From contig NZ_CP039456.1 of NCBI RefSeq assembly GCF_006974145.1, positions 1,952,001 to 2,016,000 of the forward strand: a stretch of 64,000 nucleotides of DNA, in the 5' to 3' direction. The DNA is from Changchengzhania lutea (lineage in GTDB: Bacteria; Bacteroidota; Bacteroidia; Flavobacteriales; Flavobacteriaceae). Under the pieces are notes generated by a model that was not told where the DNA came from, did not search any database, and was given only the letters and a program-made list of their open reading frames with translations. A program made the position numbers and the translations under genes. This document shows, in pieces, positions 9,674-18,422 of the stretch (position 1 is the first letter of the stretch; each line of letters opens with the position of its first letter).

Positions 9674-9796
9674 ATGAAAAATGTAAAACGCATTTTGATC
9701 TTAATTACTCTTATTTTTTGCGCTAGTAAAATCTTATTTTCAGATTTCGAAATTGTCAAACCTGAAAATAAGACCGCAGCAATTAGAAGTAAATAG
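9674..9796 (+). CDS. Small hydrophobic peptide, 40 residues, unknown
   Basis: An ATG at 9674 opens a 40-codon frame too short for most gene finders. Residues 5-17 are strongly hydrophobic (KRILILITLIFCAS), preceded by a Lys/Arg-rich start (MKNVKR), and the rest is polar (EIVKPENKTAAIRSK). It has the shape of a signal peptide or small membrane anchor with a short tail. It sits alone between the serS terminator and another good terminator, so it would be a complete short transcription unit. I recognise no family, and coding status is unproven. Confidence 0.4.
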   Translation: MKNVKRILILITLIFCASKILFSDFEIVKPENKTAAIRSK

Positions 9797-9890
9797 GGAT
9801 TTATTTAATTTTTTAAGACTGTCCCCAATCGAGTGATTTATCGTTTTTTATAGAACGGTGGTTAATAGAAAAACTATTTTGGTTGGTTAG

Positions 9891-9918
9891 TGCCCGAATT
9901 ATATTCGGGCATTTTTTT
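9891..9918 (+). terminator. Intrinsic terminator
   Basis: Perfect 9-bp stem TGCCCGAAT / ATTCGGGCA with a TAT loop and seven T's directly after it. It closes the unit containing the 40-residue ORF and separates it from the TPR gene at 10037. Confidence 0.88.
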
Positions 9919-10036
9919 ATCAAAATATTTGCAATATCTGCAAACTCTAAGTGTTATATTTACCATATAAAGGCATATCAATTCGTCAAAACTAGATCGG
10001 TTTGTACCAAAGCATTTAACATATAGCAATTATTTC

Positions 10037-11812
10037 ATGAAATTTTTAATTCTTTTTTGCACATTAATAGCGCTTCAGCTCGGGGCGCAGGAAGATGCTG
10101 TTGCTAAGGAATACTTCAAAAATGGAGATTATGAAAAGGCTTTATTAGAATATAAAAAACTTTACGCGAAGTCACAATCCAATATTATTTATATAAACCA
10201 AATTGTTAGTTCCCATCAGCAGTTAGAGCAATATGATGATTCAGAAACATTTCTAACCACCTTGTTAAAACGTGTCAACTATCCAGCTTTTCTTGTGGAA
10301 TTGGGATATAATTTCCAACTTAAAAATGATTTAAAAAATGCTAATATATATTACCAACAAGCTTTAGAAAGTATTGATAATAATGTGAGTAATGTATTCT
10401 CAGTAGCTAAAAATTTTCAGAACCATTCCCTTTTAAATGAAGCCATTATTGCTTATGAAAAAGCCATGGTTATTAAACCAGACTTTAATTTCTATTTACA
10501 GCTTGCACAAATCTATGGCGAACAAGGACATGTAGAAAAAATGTTTAACAGCTATCTCAATTTTGCAGAATCCAATCCCATTGCCATTAATAACATCAAA
10601 CGTGCTTTGAATGATTTTATAAGTGAAAATGCTGAAAGTGAGAGCAATGTAATGTTGAGGAAAATGTTGCTTAAAAAAAATCAAAAAAAACCAAACATCC
10701 TTTGGAATGAAATGTTGAGTTGGTTATTTATTCAACAAAAAGATTTTAATAAAGCATTTATTCAAGAGAAAGCTATTTTTAATAGACAACCAGAAAGTTT
10801 AAGCAGAATTGTAGAATTAGGAACCATGGCATCTCATGAAAATGACCTTGAGGTTTCCAAAACAATTTTCAATTTCATTATAGATACCGCACAGGATTCA
10901 GACACACTTTTAAAAGCACATTATGCTTTGTTACAATTAGAAATAAAGTCTAATACTAAAGACAATTACAAGGACATAGATACCAAGTATTTGAATCTAT
11001 TTAAAGAGTTTGGTACATTTTCGCAGACTTTAAAACTGCAAATTGCCTATGCGCATTTCTTGGCCTTTTATATGAATGAAACAGAAAGGGCAAAAAACTT
11101 CTTAGAAAAGACCCTTATGCTTCCCTTAACAGAATTACAAAAAGCAGAGGTGAAGTTAGAACTGGGGGATATTTTGGTCTTGCAAGAAAACTTTAATCAA
11201 GCCCTTATTTACTACACCCAAATTCAACGGAATCTTAAAAACAGTAGTATTTCTCAAGAAGCGAGGTTTAAAGTTGCCAAAGCGAGTTATTATAAAGGCG
11301 ATTTTAAATGGGCAGAATCTCAACTTAAAATTCTAAAAGCATCCACATCGCAACTTATAGCCAATGATGCGCTTTATTTAAAACTGCTTATATCAGATAA
11401 CAAATACGAAGATTCTTTACAAACCGCATTAAAGTTATATGCCAAAGCAGATTTGTTGGCATTTCAGAATAAGAACGACGAAGCGATTTCCATATTAAAT
11501 ACAATTCTTGAAACCCATAAAACCGAGCCTATTGTAGCACAAGCCTTGTTTATGCAGGCGCAATTGTATGAAAATAAACAGCAATATCAAAAAGCACAAC
11601 ATAATTACGAATCTATAATTGCCAACTATAGAGAAGGTATTTTAGCCGATGATGCCTATTTTAAACTGGCCGAACTTTATACAAGCTATTTAAATGCACC
11701 AGAAAAAGCCAAAGATTTATATCAAGAAATTATTTTCAACTATGCCGATAGTATTTATTTTGTTGAAGCTAGAAAAAAATATAGGGCATTACGTGGCGAT
11801 GCGATTAATTAG
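10037..11812 (+). CDS. Exported TPR-repeat protein
   Basis: A 591-residue protein with a signal peptide (FLILFCTLIALQLGAQ, cut near residue 18) and tetratricopeptide repeats through most of its length: AVAKEYFKNGDYEKALLEYKKL at the start, NEAIIAYEKAMVIKPDF, a break in the middle, then QENFNQALIYYTQIQ, KNDEAISILNTIL, QQYQKAQHNYESII and APEKAKDLYQEIIFNY at the end. It is likely periplasmic and serves as a protein-binding scaffold; related flavobacterial proteins are annotated only as TPR proteins. It is followed 71 bases later by the DUF4286 gene and may form an operon with it and rsmA. Confidence 0.85.
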   Translation: MKFLILFCTLIALQLGAQEDAVAKEYFKNGDYEKALLEYKKLYAKSQSNIIYINQIVSSHQQLEQYDDSETFLTTLLKRVNYPAFLVELGYNFQLKNDLKNANIYYQQALESIDNNVSNVFSVAKNFQNHSLLNEAIIAYEKAMVIKPDFNFYLQLAQIYGEQGHVEKMFNSYLNFAESNPIAINNIKRALNDFISENAESESNVMLRKMLLKKNQKKPNILWNEMLSWLFIQQKDFNKAFIQEKAIFNRQPESLSRIVELGTMASHENDLEVSKTIFNFIIDTAQDSDTLLKAHYALLQLEIKSNTKDNYKDIDTKYLNLFKEFGTFSQTLKLQIAYAHFLAFYMNETERAKNFLEKTLMLPLTELQKAEVKLELGDILVLQENFNQALIYYTQIQRNLKNSSISQEARFKVAKASYYKGDFKWAESQLKILKASTSQLIANDALYLKLLISDNKYEDSLQTALKLYAKADLLAFQNKNDEAISILNTILETHKTEPIVAQALFMQAQLYENKQQYQKAQHNYESIIANYREGILADDAYFKLAELYTSYLNAPEKAKDLYQEIIFNYADSIYFVEARKKYRALRGDAIN

Positions 11813-11883
11813 AAGGTTAGATTTTTAGATTAATTAGAGCATATTTCAATTAAACAAATCAACAAAAAACAAATCAATATTAA

Positions 11884-12207
11884 ATGTACATATACAACGT
11901 TACCGTAAATATTGAAGAATCGATAAAAGACGACTGGTTAATTTGGATCAAGAAACATATTCCTCAGGTATTGGCAACTGGAAAATTTGACAAAGCCACA
12001 CTTACAAAAGTTTTGGTAGAAGAAGATATGGGTGGCGTCACTTATTCCATTCAGTACAGGTCGTATTCTCGTGAAGCTCTGGATGCGTATTATAAAGAAG
12101 ATGCCGATAAATTAAGAAATGAAGGCATGAAAAAATTCGCCGATAAAATGCTCGCCTTTAGAACAGAACTTCAAATTATCGATGAGTATACGGTGGACTT
12201 TAAATAG
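11884..12207 (+). CDS. DUF4286 family protein
   Basis: A 107-residue soluble protein with the pattern of DUF4286: [27 protein letters not shown], then [21 protein letters not shown] and [16 protein letters not shown]. The fold is probably ferredoxin-like, but the function is unknown. It sits upstream of rsmA on the same strand. No signal peptide or metal motif is visible. Confidence 0.85.
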   Translation: MYIYNVTVNIEESIKDDWLIWIKKHIPQVLATGKFDKATLTKVLVEEDMGGVTYSIQYRSYSREALDAYYKEDADKLRNEGMKKFADKMLAFRTELQIIDEYTVDFK

Positions 12208-12278
12208 CCAATCCTAATTGTGCAGGTAACAATCTATATTTAATAGGTTACTTTTGTATTCAAAATATTCAAAATTCC

Positions 12279-13073
12279 GTGAGAAACAACGACAACCGGC
12301 ATCACGTCAAAGCAAAAAAATATTTAGGGCAGCATTTTTTAAATGATGAAGGCATCGCGCAGAACATAGCCGATTCCCTAACCTTAAAAGGCTATGATAC
12401 CGTTCTGGAAATTGGTCCAGGTATGGGTGTGCTCACTAAATACTTACTTAAAAAAGACATCACTACCTACGTCATCGAAATTGATACAGAATCGGTGGAA
12501 TATCTACAAGCCAATTATTTAAATCTAGCCCCAAGAATAATAGAACAAGATGTTTTAAAATATGATCTAAACACTGTTTTCAAAGACGAACCGTTCGGTA
12601 TTATTGGGAACTTTCCCTATAACATTTCAACTCAAATTGTTTTTAAAACCCTAGACATGCGAAACCAAATCCCAGAGTTTTCTGGGATGTTTCAAAAAGA
12701 AGTGGCGCAACGCATTTGTTCTAAAGAAGGTAGTAAGGTTTATGGGATTTTATCAGTTTTAGTCCAAGCCTTTTATGAAGCCGAATATTTATTTACCGTG
12801 CCACCAAGCGTTTTTAATCCGCCACCAAAAGTAGAATCAGGTGTTTTGAGGCTTACTCGAAAGGAAAATTACACCTTGCCATGTGATGAAAAACTATTTT
12901 TTAAGACCGTTAAAACAGCGTTTCAACAGCGTCGAAAAACGCTTCGAAACAGTTTAAAAACCTTCAATTTATCAGATAATTTAAAAGCAAATGTTATATT
13001 TGGCAAACGTCCAGAACAATTAAGTGTTCAAGAGTTTATTGAGCTTACAAAATTGATTGAAAAAGACGTGTAG
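12279..13073 (+). CDS. rsmA: 16S rRNA (adenine(1518)-N6/adenine(1519)-N6)-dimethyltransferase
   Basis: Dimethylates two adenosines near the 3' end of 16S rRNA. The start codon is GTG at 12279; it precedes the family N-terminus [21 protein letters not shown]. The SAM-binding motif [16 protein letters not shown] lies near residues 42-57 and the adenine-methylase motif IV, here NFPYNIS, near 111. The C-terminal RNA-binding part has [12 protein letters not shown] and [13 protein letters not shown]. Length (264) is normal. A TACTTTTG -7-like box at 12249-12256 suggests its own promoter. mgtE starts 10 bases downstream. Confidence 0.96.
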   Translation: MRNNDNRHHVKAKKYLGQHFLNDEGIAQNIADSLTLKGYDTVLEIGPGMGVLTKYLLKKDITTYVIEIDTESVEYLQANYLNLAPRIIEQDVLKYDLNTVFKDEPFGIIGNFPYNISTQIVFKTLDMRNQIPEFSGMFQKEVAQRICSKEGSKVYGILSVLVQAFYEAEYLFTVPPSVFNPPPKVESGVLRLTRKENYTLPCDEKLFFKTVKTAFQQRRKTLRNSLKTFNLSDNLKANVIFGKRPEQLSVQEFIELTKLIEKDV

Positions 13074-13082
13074 AATAATAAA

Positions 13083-14465
13083 ATGCCACGCCATTTGTTA
13101 GAAGAAAAAGAGAACATACAATTCAAGCTCAACGATGCACTTATTCAGCAAGTAGAACAACTTCTTGAGACTAACGATGATAAGGCACTTCATAAATTAT
13201 TAGACGATTTTCACTACGCAGATATTGCTGAAATTCTAGACGAGTTAGATTTAGACCAAGCGGTTTATATCATTAAATTGCTCGACTCAGACACGACTTC
13301 AGACATTTTAATGGAGCTCGATGAAGATAATCGAGAAAAAGTATTAAGAAATCTTTCATCCAAAGAAATTGCAGAGGAAATTGAAGAATTAGATACCGAT
13401 GATGCTGCCGATATTCTTGCTGAACTTTCAGATGAGCGTCAGGAAGAAGTCATTTCTAATATTATAGATGAAGAGCACAAAGCAGAAATCACAGAGCTTT
13501 TAGCGTATGATGAGGATTCCGCCGGAGGCCTTATGGCAAAAGAACTCGTAAAGGTTTATGAAACGTGGACGGTGGCTGGATGCTTACGCAGAATTAGAGG
13601 GCAGGCAAAGGATGTGACAAGGGTGCATTCAATTTATGTGGTAGATAAGCAAGAAAAACTTATTGGGCGTTTATCCTTAAAAGATCTTATTGTTGCCAAA
13701 AGTGAACAAAAAATTGCCGATATTTTCATTTCAAGTGTCGACTCCGTAAATGTGAGTGAAAATGTAGAAGAAGTGGCTAAAATCATGACAAAGTACGATT
13801 TGGAAGCCATCCCAGTGGTAGACGATAACCAAATTCTTTTAGGTCGCATCACCATTGATGATATCGTAGATGTTTTAAAAGAAGAAGCCGATAAAGATTA
13901 CCAACTAGCAGCAGGTATTACACAGGATGTTGAGGCAGATGATAGTATTCTGGAGCTTACCAAAGCACGATTGCCATGGTTAGTGCTAGGGCTTTTTGGT
14001 GGTTTAGGTAGTGTTTTTATCATGAAAGACTATGAGCACATCATGGAAACCGTGCCCTCATTATTTTTTTACACACCGTTAATTGCCGCCATGGCAGGAA
14101 ACGTCGGGGTGCAATCCAGCGCTATTATAGTTCAAGGTTTAGCCAACGACAATGTGAAAGGAAGTTTAATAAATAGGCTGCTAAAAGAGGTTGGATTAAG
14201 TTTAATAAACGGTTTTGCACTAGCACTACTGGTCATGTTGTTTGGCTTCGTTATCGGGCAAAATGTCACAGAGAGTTTGGCCATTGCCATATCCATGATG
14301 ACGGTCATTGTGGTAGCCGCCTTAGTAGGTACCTTTGTGCCTATCATTTTAGATAAACGCGGGATTGATCCCGCCATTGCCACCGGTCCTTTTATAACAA
14401 CAAGTAATGACATTCTGGGTATTTATTTATTTTTTGTCATTGCTGGCGCTATTATCGGGTTTTAA
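13083..14465 (+). CDS. mgtE: Magnesium transporter MgtE
   Basis: A Mg2+ channel of the inner membrane, 460 residues. The cytosolic N-domain (about 1-130) shows the superhelical repeats LHKLLDDFHYADIAEILDEL and DAADILAEL. A CBS pair follows (about 140-265; AYDEDSAGGLMAKELVKV, DLEAIPVVDDNQILLGRITIDDI). After a connecting helix come five membrane helices (about 290-455) with the pore segment AAMAGNVGVQSSAIIVQGLA and DPAIATGPFITTSNDILGI. The many Asp/Glu between the CBS and N domains fit the Mg2+ sensing seen in this family. It is probably cotranscribed with rsmA. Confidence 0.96.
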   Translation: MPRHLLEEKENIQFKLNDALIQQVEQLLETNDDKALHKLLDDFHYADIAEILDELDLDQAVYIIKLLDSDTTSDILMELDEDNREKVLRNLSSKEIAEEIEELDTDDAADILAELSDERQEEVISNIIDEEHKAEITELLAYDEDSAGGLMAKELVKVYETWTVAGCLRRIRGQAKDVTRVHSIYVVDKQEKLIGRLSLKDLIVAKSEQKIADIFISSVDSVNVSENVEEVAKIMTKYDLEAIPVVDDNQILLGRITIDDIVDVLKEEADKDYQLAAGITQDVEADDSILELTKARLPWLVLGLFGGLGSVFIMKDYEHIMETVPSLFFYTPLIAAMAGNVGVQSSAIIVQGLANDNVKGSLINRLLKEVGLSLINGFALALLVMLFGFVIGQNVTESLAIAISMMTVIVVAALVGTFVPIILDKRGIDPAIATGPFITTSNDILGIYLFFVIAGAIIGF

Positions 14466-14470
14466 ATATT

Positions 14471-14580
14471 TTGGGCGTTCCCCGTTTAATGAAATCTATT
14501 CATTAAACCGGTCGGGCTTTCCGCTACAATCTTTTTATTCGTGCCTCATAAAAAGGATTTCCACTACAATCCCTAACGCA
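14471..14580 (+). ncRNA. Candidate structured RNA, flavo-1-like
   Basis: The gap between mgtE and the cupin gene contains an element that looks structured rather than empty. The ends GGGCGTT and AACGC can pair to close it. Inside is a strong stem (GTTTAATGA / TCATTAAAC). After that comes a near-duplicate pair of segments, TTTCCGCTACAATC and TTTCCACTACAATCC, around a CCTCATAAAAAGGA linker. I recall closely similar GGGCGTTCCC ... GGTCGGGCTTTCCGCT elements between genes across Flavobacteriia, and Rfam has a flavo-1 family from this group; that this is flavo-1 is my inference. It could equally be a mobile repeat. Confidence 0.4.
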
Positions 14581-14600
14581 AAACTTTGTAATTTTACAAT

Positions 14601-14966
14601 ATGCATGCTATAAATATTAAAGAGAAGTTTTCCAAATTCAACAAAAATTGGCACCCGCATCAAATCGCCATTGTGGATGGTATGCAAGTCATACTGGCTA
14701 AATTAAAAGGTGAGTTTGTTTGGCATACTCATGATGATGAGGATGAGCTTTTCCAAGTCATTAAAGGCACTTTGTATATGCAATTCGCAGATAGAACCGA
14801 GGTGGTTCATGAAGGTGAAATTATCGTAGTTCCCAAAGGTGTGGCACATAATCCATATACAAAAAATGACGAAGAAGTTCATGTTTTGCTATTCGAAAAA
14901 TTGAGCACAGCACATACAGGGCAGATAAAACATGAGAAAACCCAAACCCACTATCCTAAAATTTAA
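14601..14966 (+). CDS. Small cupin-domain protein
   Basis: A 121-residue single cupin barrel. Metal-ligand candidates are the histidines of FVWHTHDDEDELFQVIKG (cupin motif 1, HxH plus Glu) and PKGVAHNP (motif 2). It may be a metal-dependent sugar- or amino-acid-related enzyme or a small-molecule sensor; the substrate cannot be inferred. Its stop codon directly abuts the ATG of the 2-hydroxyacid dehydrogenase gene, so the two are almost certainly cotranscribed. Confidence 0.85.
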   Translation: MHAINIKEKFSKFNKNWHPHQIAIVDGMQVILAKLKGEFVWHTHDDEDELFQVIKGTLYMQFADRTEVVHEGEIIVVPKGVAHNPYTKNDEEVHVLLFEKLSTAHTGQIKHEKTQTHYPKI

Positions 14967-15902
14967 ATGAAAATTCTTCATCTAGATACCAACCACCCGT
15001 TATTAATAAAGCAGTTAAACAGTTTTGGTTTTACAAATCATGAAGACTATACTTCTTCAAAAGAAGCGATTGAGGCAAAAATTAAACCTTATGATGGCAT
15101 CATTATCAGGAGCCGTTTTTCTATTGATAAACGGTTTTTAGATGCCGCAAAAAACCTAAAATTTATCGGCCGTGTTGGTGCTGGTTTAGAAAATATTGAC
15201 TGTGACTATGCAGCAGAAAAAAACGTACAGCTCATTGCAGCACCAGAGGGCAACAGAAATGCCGTAGGCGAGCATACTCTGGGTATGTTGCTATCGTTAT
15301 TTAATAAACTAAACAAAGCAGATGCTGAGGTTAGACAAGGCAAATGGCTAAGAGAAGATAATCGAGGCATAGAGCTTGATGGTAAAACGGTGGGACTTAT
15401 TGGTTATGGCAATATGGGCAAAGCATTTGCGAAAAAATTACAAGGTTTCGATATTGAAGTGCTGTGTTATGATATTAAGGCGGGAGTTGGAGATGCCCGA
15501 GCGACACAAGTCAGTCTATCAGAATTTCAAGAAAAAGTGGATGTGGTAAGTCTGCACACTCCTGAGACTCCATTGACATTAAATATGGTTAATAGCCAAT
15601 TTATTGATCAATTTAAAAAGCCATTTTGGTTTATAAATACGGCGCGGGGTAAAAGCGTAGTGACTTCAGATTTGGTTTTAGCCTTGCAATCCGGTAAAAT
15701 TCTTGGTGCTGGCTTGGATGTTCTAGAATACGAAAAAGCATCCTTTGAAAACTTGTTTTCTTCAGAATTACCAGAAGCGTTTCAATATTTAATTCAATCA
15801 GAAAAAGTCTTATTAACACCTCATGTTGCAGGTTGGACCATTGAAAGCAAAGAAAAATTGGCACAAACCATAGTTGATAAGATTATAGCGAAATTTTGTT
15901 AA
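14967..15902 (+). CDS. D-2-hydroxyacid dehydrogenase (phosphoglycerate dehydrogenase-like)
   Basis: NAD-dependent dehydrogenase of the D-isomer 2-hydroxyacid family, 311 residues. It shows SRFSIDKRFLDAAKNLKFIGRVGAGLENID (substrate domain), the Rossmann glycine motif GLIGYGNMGKAFAKKL, VSLHTPETPLTLNMV, the catalytic Arg in FINTARGKSVV and the catalytic His in LLTPHVAGW. There is no C-terminal ACT domain, so it is the short form; a role in serine synthesis is possible but not shown, since no serC lies beside it. It is probably cotranscribed with the cupin gene. Confidence 0.88.
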   Translation: MKILHLDTNHPLLIKQLNSFGFTNHEDYTSSKEAIEAKIKPYDGIIIRSRFSIDKRFLDAAKNLKFIGRVGAGLENIDCDYAAEKNVQLIAAPEGNRNAVGEHTLGMLLSLFNKLNKADAEVRQGKWLREDNRGIELDGKTVGLIGYGNMGKAFAKKLQGFDIEVLCYDIKAGVGDARATQVSLSEFQEKVDVVSLHTPETPLTLNMVNSQFIDQFKKPFWFINTARGKSVVTSDLVLALQSGKILGAGLDVLEYEKASFENLFSSELPEAFQYLIQSEKVLLTPHVAGWTIESKEKLAQTIVDKIIAKFC

Positions 15903-16177
15903 TTATAAAACATTATTGTCTGATTAAAGAATCAAGACCGCTTTGCTGTTAGAACCAAGAACAAAGACTTGATTGTAACTAATTGATAAACAGTAACCTT
16001 TAAATTCATAACTTTCTAAAAAATAAATTTTTTCAGTAATCGCAAAAAGCAAGCCCCTCTTTTTTATAAGCCTTTAAAACCTTGTGTTCGCAAAGGTTTT
16101 CTTTAAATGAACTATTTTTAATCGGACAACAATGATTGTAAAATATGAAAACCCTTTAAATTGAACCCATGACAATT
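15903..16177. repeat. Intergenic region with AATCAAG...CTTGATT inverted repeat
   Basis: This convergent gap has no credible ORF. Around 15929-15975 lies AATCAAGACCGCTTTGCTG followed by an AGAACCAAGAAC stretch and CTTGATT. A related motif (CAAGA, AGCGAAGCGG) occurs at about 21370-21440, so this is probably a dispersed repeat family rather than a single terminator. No clear T-run terminator is seen for either neighbouring gene. Confidence 0.4.
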
Positions 16178-17404
16178 TTATTCCTCGTACTCTGGAATCG
16201 CCACTTTCCCCATAAAACAAATGGAGCCAGTTTCCTTTTCTGTTATAACAAATACAAAAGGTCTATCTAATAAAAACTGTTTAGGGCCGTTGGTAGAAGT
16301 AACTTCTATGCCTACCACTGTTACTGCAGCAGCTTCCGTACCTGTTTCATTGACATCTATAAACGTTTTTTGTAATACAAATGAAATTTGTGTACCCATA
16401 TCGCTTAAGCCACTAAAATTTGCGCTTCCAGTGAAAGCGATGCCAAGACCTAAATTAGTTAGAGCGTCGTTAAATAGTTTCTCATAGGAAAATGTAAACT
16501 TGGGCATGGTCATTTTTAAGCCTTGGACATTATAGTTGCCTTGCCACGCTTTCCAGTTTTCATTGTTCATGGTTCCAATCATGTCATTGACAGCTTTATT
16601 GGTATGTGGTAGCATTAGTGTCATAGAATATTTATCGTTTTTATAGGGAATTTTAACTGAAGAAAATACCGCATTGGAAAAGTACTCTAAATCTTGTTCC
16701 ATAGACATCATATCTACTTGCTTTACAGTGCCATCATCTAGTTGAAAAGGTAGCGACTTGGTGTCTTCTTGGTTAAAACGATACTTCCAATCACTTTTAA
16801 AATAAAGCGCATTAATGGCATACAGGACTGCATCTGGCGAAATTTCATTTAGAACTTTAGGAATCTTTCCATAAGTTTTATTGGAAACCCAATTATTTAT
16901 GGTTTCCAAAGTTTCTGGATCATTAAAGTCCTTGTTTTGTATTTCGGCAAAATAATATGCTTTGTTGGTTTCAATAAAAGTTTCCTTTACGGGAAAGGTA
17001 TTGTTGACCCATATCGAATTCGCGATTTCGAATATTGTTCCAGAAGATGTGTTAATAAGGTTATTTATGATGTTTTGGTTTATCAAGTTAGTTTCCTCCA
17101 AAGTGACATTGCCATAGTTAAATACATCCGAAAAAGCCTGTTGGGTTTCGCCTGCGGCACCATTATAAACCATACCCAGAGCTAGTGAGGCGCTTGCAGG
17201 GGAAATCATGAAATTATTTTCGGCTTCGGCTTCGGATATTTCCTTGAACAAGGAAAAAGCAAATTGATTATTTGCAGCAACAACTTCACGTCCTTTGGCA
17301 ACTGAATCAAAGGATTTTAGTGGGGTTTCATCTACTGCGCTACAGGATGTACAAACAATAATACATGTTAGAATTAAAAAAGAAAAAATGTTGGCTAATT
17401 TCAT
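16178..17404 (-). CDS. Lipoprotein serpin (serine/cysteine protease inhibitor)
   Basis: The start is taken at 17404, because only from there does a lipoprotein signal begin (MKLANIFSFLILTCIIVCTSC, lipobox Cys at residue 21); the longer frame to 17494 adds 30 unlikely residues. The 408-residue product shows the serpin landmarks NFMISPASASLALGMVYNGAAGET, ISPDAVLYAINALYFKSDWKYRF, LMLPHTNKAVNDM and the reactive-loop hinge GTEAAAVTVVGIE, followed by DRPFVFVITEKETGSICFMGKV. The small-residue hinge is the inhibitory type. It is likely tethered to the cell surface or outer membrane and protects against proteases. The exact P1 residue (near TSTNG) cannot be fixed by eye. Confidence 0.93.
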   Translation of the reverse strand: MKLANIFSFLILTCIIVCTSCSAVDETPLKSFDSVAKGREVVAANNQFAFSLFKEISEAEAENNFMISPASASLALGMVYNGAAGETQQAFSDVFNYGNVTLEETNLINQNIINNLINTSSGTIFEIANSIWVNNTFPVKETFIETNKAYYFAEIQNKDFNDPETLETINNWVSNKTYGKIPKVLNEISPDAVLYAINALYFKSDWKYRFNQEDTKSLPFQLDDGTVKQVDMMSMEQDLEYFSNAVFSSVKIPYKNDKYSMTLMLPHTNKAVNDMIGTMNNENWKAWQGNYNVQGLKMTMPKFTFSYEKLFNDALTNLGLGIAFTGSANFSGLSDMGTQISFVLQKTFIDVNETGTEAAAVTVVGIEVTSTNGPKQFLLDRPFVFVITEKETGSICFMGKVAIPEYEE

Positions 17405-17514
17405 GGTTAATGGTTTTGGCACTGTATAGTATAGATGCAAAAAATCTAAAAGGTTGCGTTTAATTATAAATAAAATAAAATCTAAAAACTGCATAATTTT
17501 GTTAATTTTAAGCC

Positions 17515-17970
17515 ATGAAGAAAACGATCATTGTTTTTTCACTACTCATTTTGGCGCTTGTACTCCTGTTTCAAATCAGCACGTATTCCATTACTTCTGG
17601 AAATTTGAAAACGGAAATCACAGTAGCTATTGTGGCGCTGGTGTTTTTAATAATTGGAATTTATATCAATAAAAAAAGTCTTCATAAAAATACAGATGCT
17701 TCAAAAGAAATTGATCAACAAAAAATTAGTGAGTTAGATATTACTACTCGTGAATATGAAGTGCTTCAGGCTATTTCAGAAGGGCTTTCTAATAAAGAAA
17801 TCGCTGATAAACTATTTTTATCAGAAAGCACAATAAAAACCCACGTGTCCAATCTGTTGATAAAACTAAATGCCAAACGCAGAACGCAAGCCCTTCAAAT
17901 TGCCAAAAATTATCAAATTATCAAATTATTTATACTTTTAGACTGTTGCACATATGTTTTGGTACTTTAG
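17515..17970 (+). CDS. Membrane-anchored LuxR-type transcriptional regulator
   Basis: A 151-residue protein with two N-terminal transmembrane helices (about 3-22 and 32-53) and a C-terminal LuxR/GerE helix-turn-helix at about 75-135: LTTREYEVLQAISEGLSNKEIADKL, then SESTIKTHVSNLLIKLNAKRR. There is no receiver domain, so activity would be set by the membrane part or by partners. The last 20 residues (YQIIKLFILLDCCTYVLVL) are oddly hydrophobic and start at a short direct repeat (ATTATCAA twice), so the C-terminus may have changed by slippage. It heads a run of VOC, DUF4199, DUF1801 and VOC genes. Confidence 0.85.
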   Translation: MKKTIIVFSLLILALVLLFQISTYSITSGNLKTEITVAIVALVFLIIGIYINKKSLHKNTDASKEIDQQKISELDITTREYEVLQAISEGLSNKEIADKLFLSESTIKTHVSNLLIKLNAKRRTQALQIAKNYQIIKLFILLDCCTYVLVL

Positions 17971-18033
17971 TATGAGCGCTATATCACTCGTATTTGTAGC
18001 TTTGAATAGGATATTAATTTAAATTATAGGAAT

Positions 18034-18405
18034 ATGGAACTAGGAGCATTTTCAGTCAGTTTAAGCGTAAAAGACCTAAAAACGTCCAAAAGGTTTTATG
18101 AAAATCTTGGATTTAGCGTTTTTGCTGGCGATATGGAAAAGAATTATCTCATTATGAAAAATGGCAACGCCTTAGTTGGTCTTTTCCATGGCATGTTTGA
18201 GCAGAATATTTTAACCTTTAACCCAGGTTGGGATGAAAGTGCAAATGCCTTAGGTGATTTTACGGATGTTCGGGAAATTCAGAAACATGTAAAAAGTAAG
18301 GGTATTGCACTCGACAGGGAAGCCGACGAAACATCCACTGGTCCTGCAAGCATGGTTTTATTTGACCCAGATAATAATGTGATTCTTATTGATCAACACG
18401 TATAA
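18034..18405 (+). CDS. VOC family (glyoxalase/bleomycin-resistance fold) protein
   Basis: A 123-residue single-module VOC protein. It opens with GAFSVSLSVKDLKTSKRFYENLGF, the family beta-alpha start, and ends with ASMVLFDPDNNVILIDQH, containing the usual DPDGN-like turn (DPDNN). It may be a metal-dependent lyase or dioxygenase, or a binding protein; I cannot name a substrate. It lies 17 bases upstream of the DUF4199 gene in the LuxR-led run. Confidence 0.85.
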   Translation: MELGAFSVSLSVKDLKTSKRFYENLGFSVFAGDMEKNYLIMKNGNALVGLFHGMFEQNILTFNPGWDESANALGDFTDVREIQKHVKSKGIALDREADETSTGPASMVLFDPDNNVILIDQHV

Positions 18406-18422
18406 CCAAAAATAAAATTAAA

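Noticed and set aside
17404-17494. Longer serpin frame from 17494
   Set aside because: The extra residues would bury the lipoprotein signal that starts at 17404.
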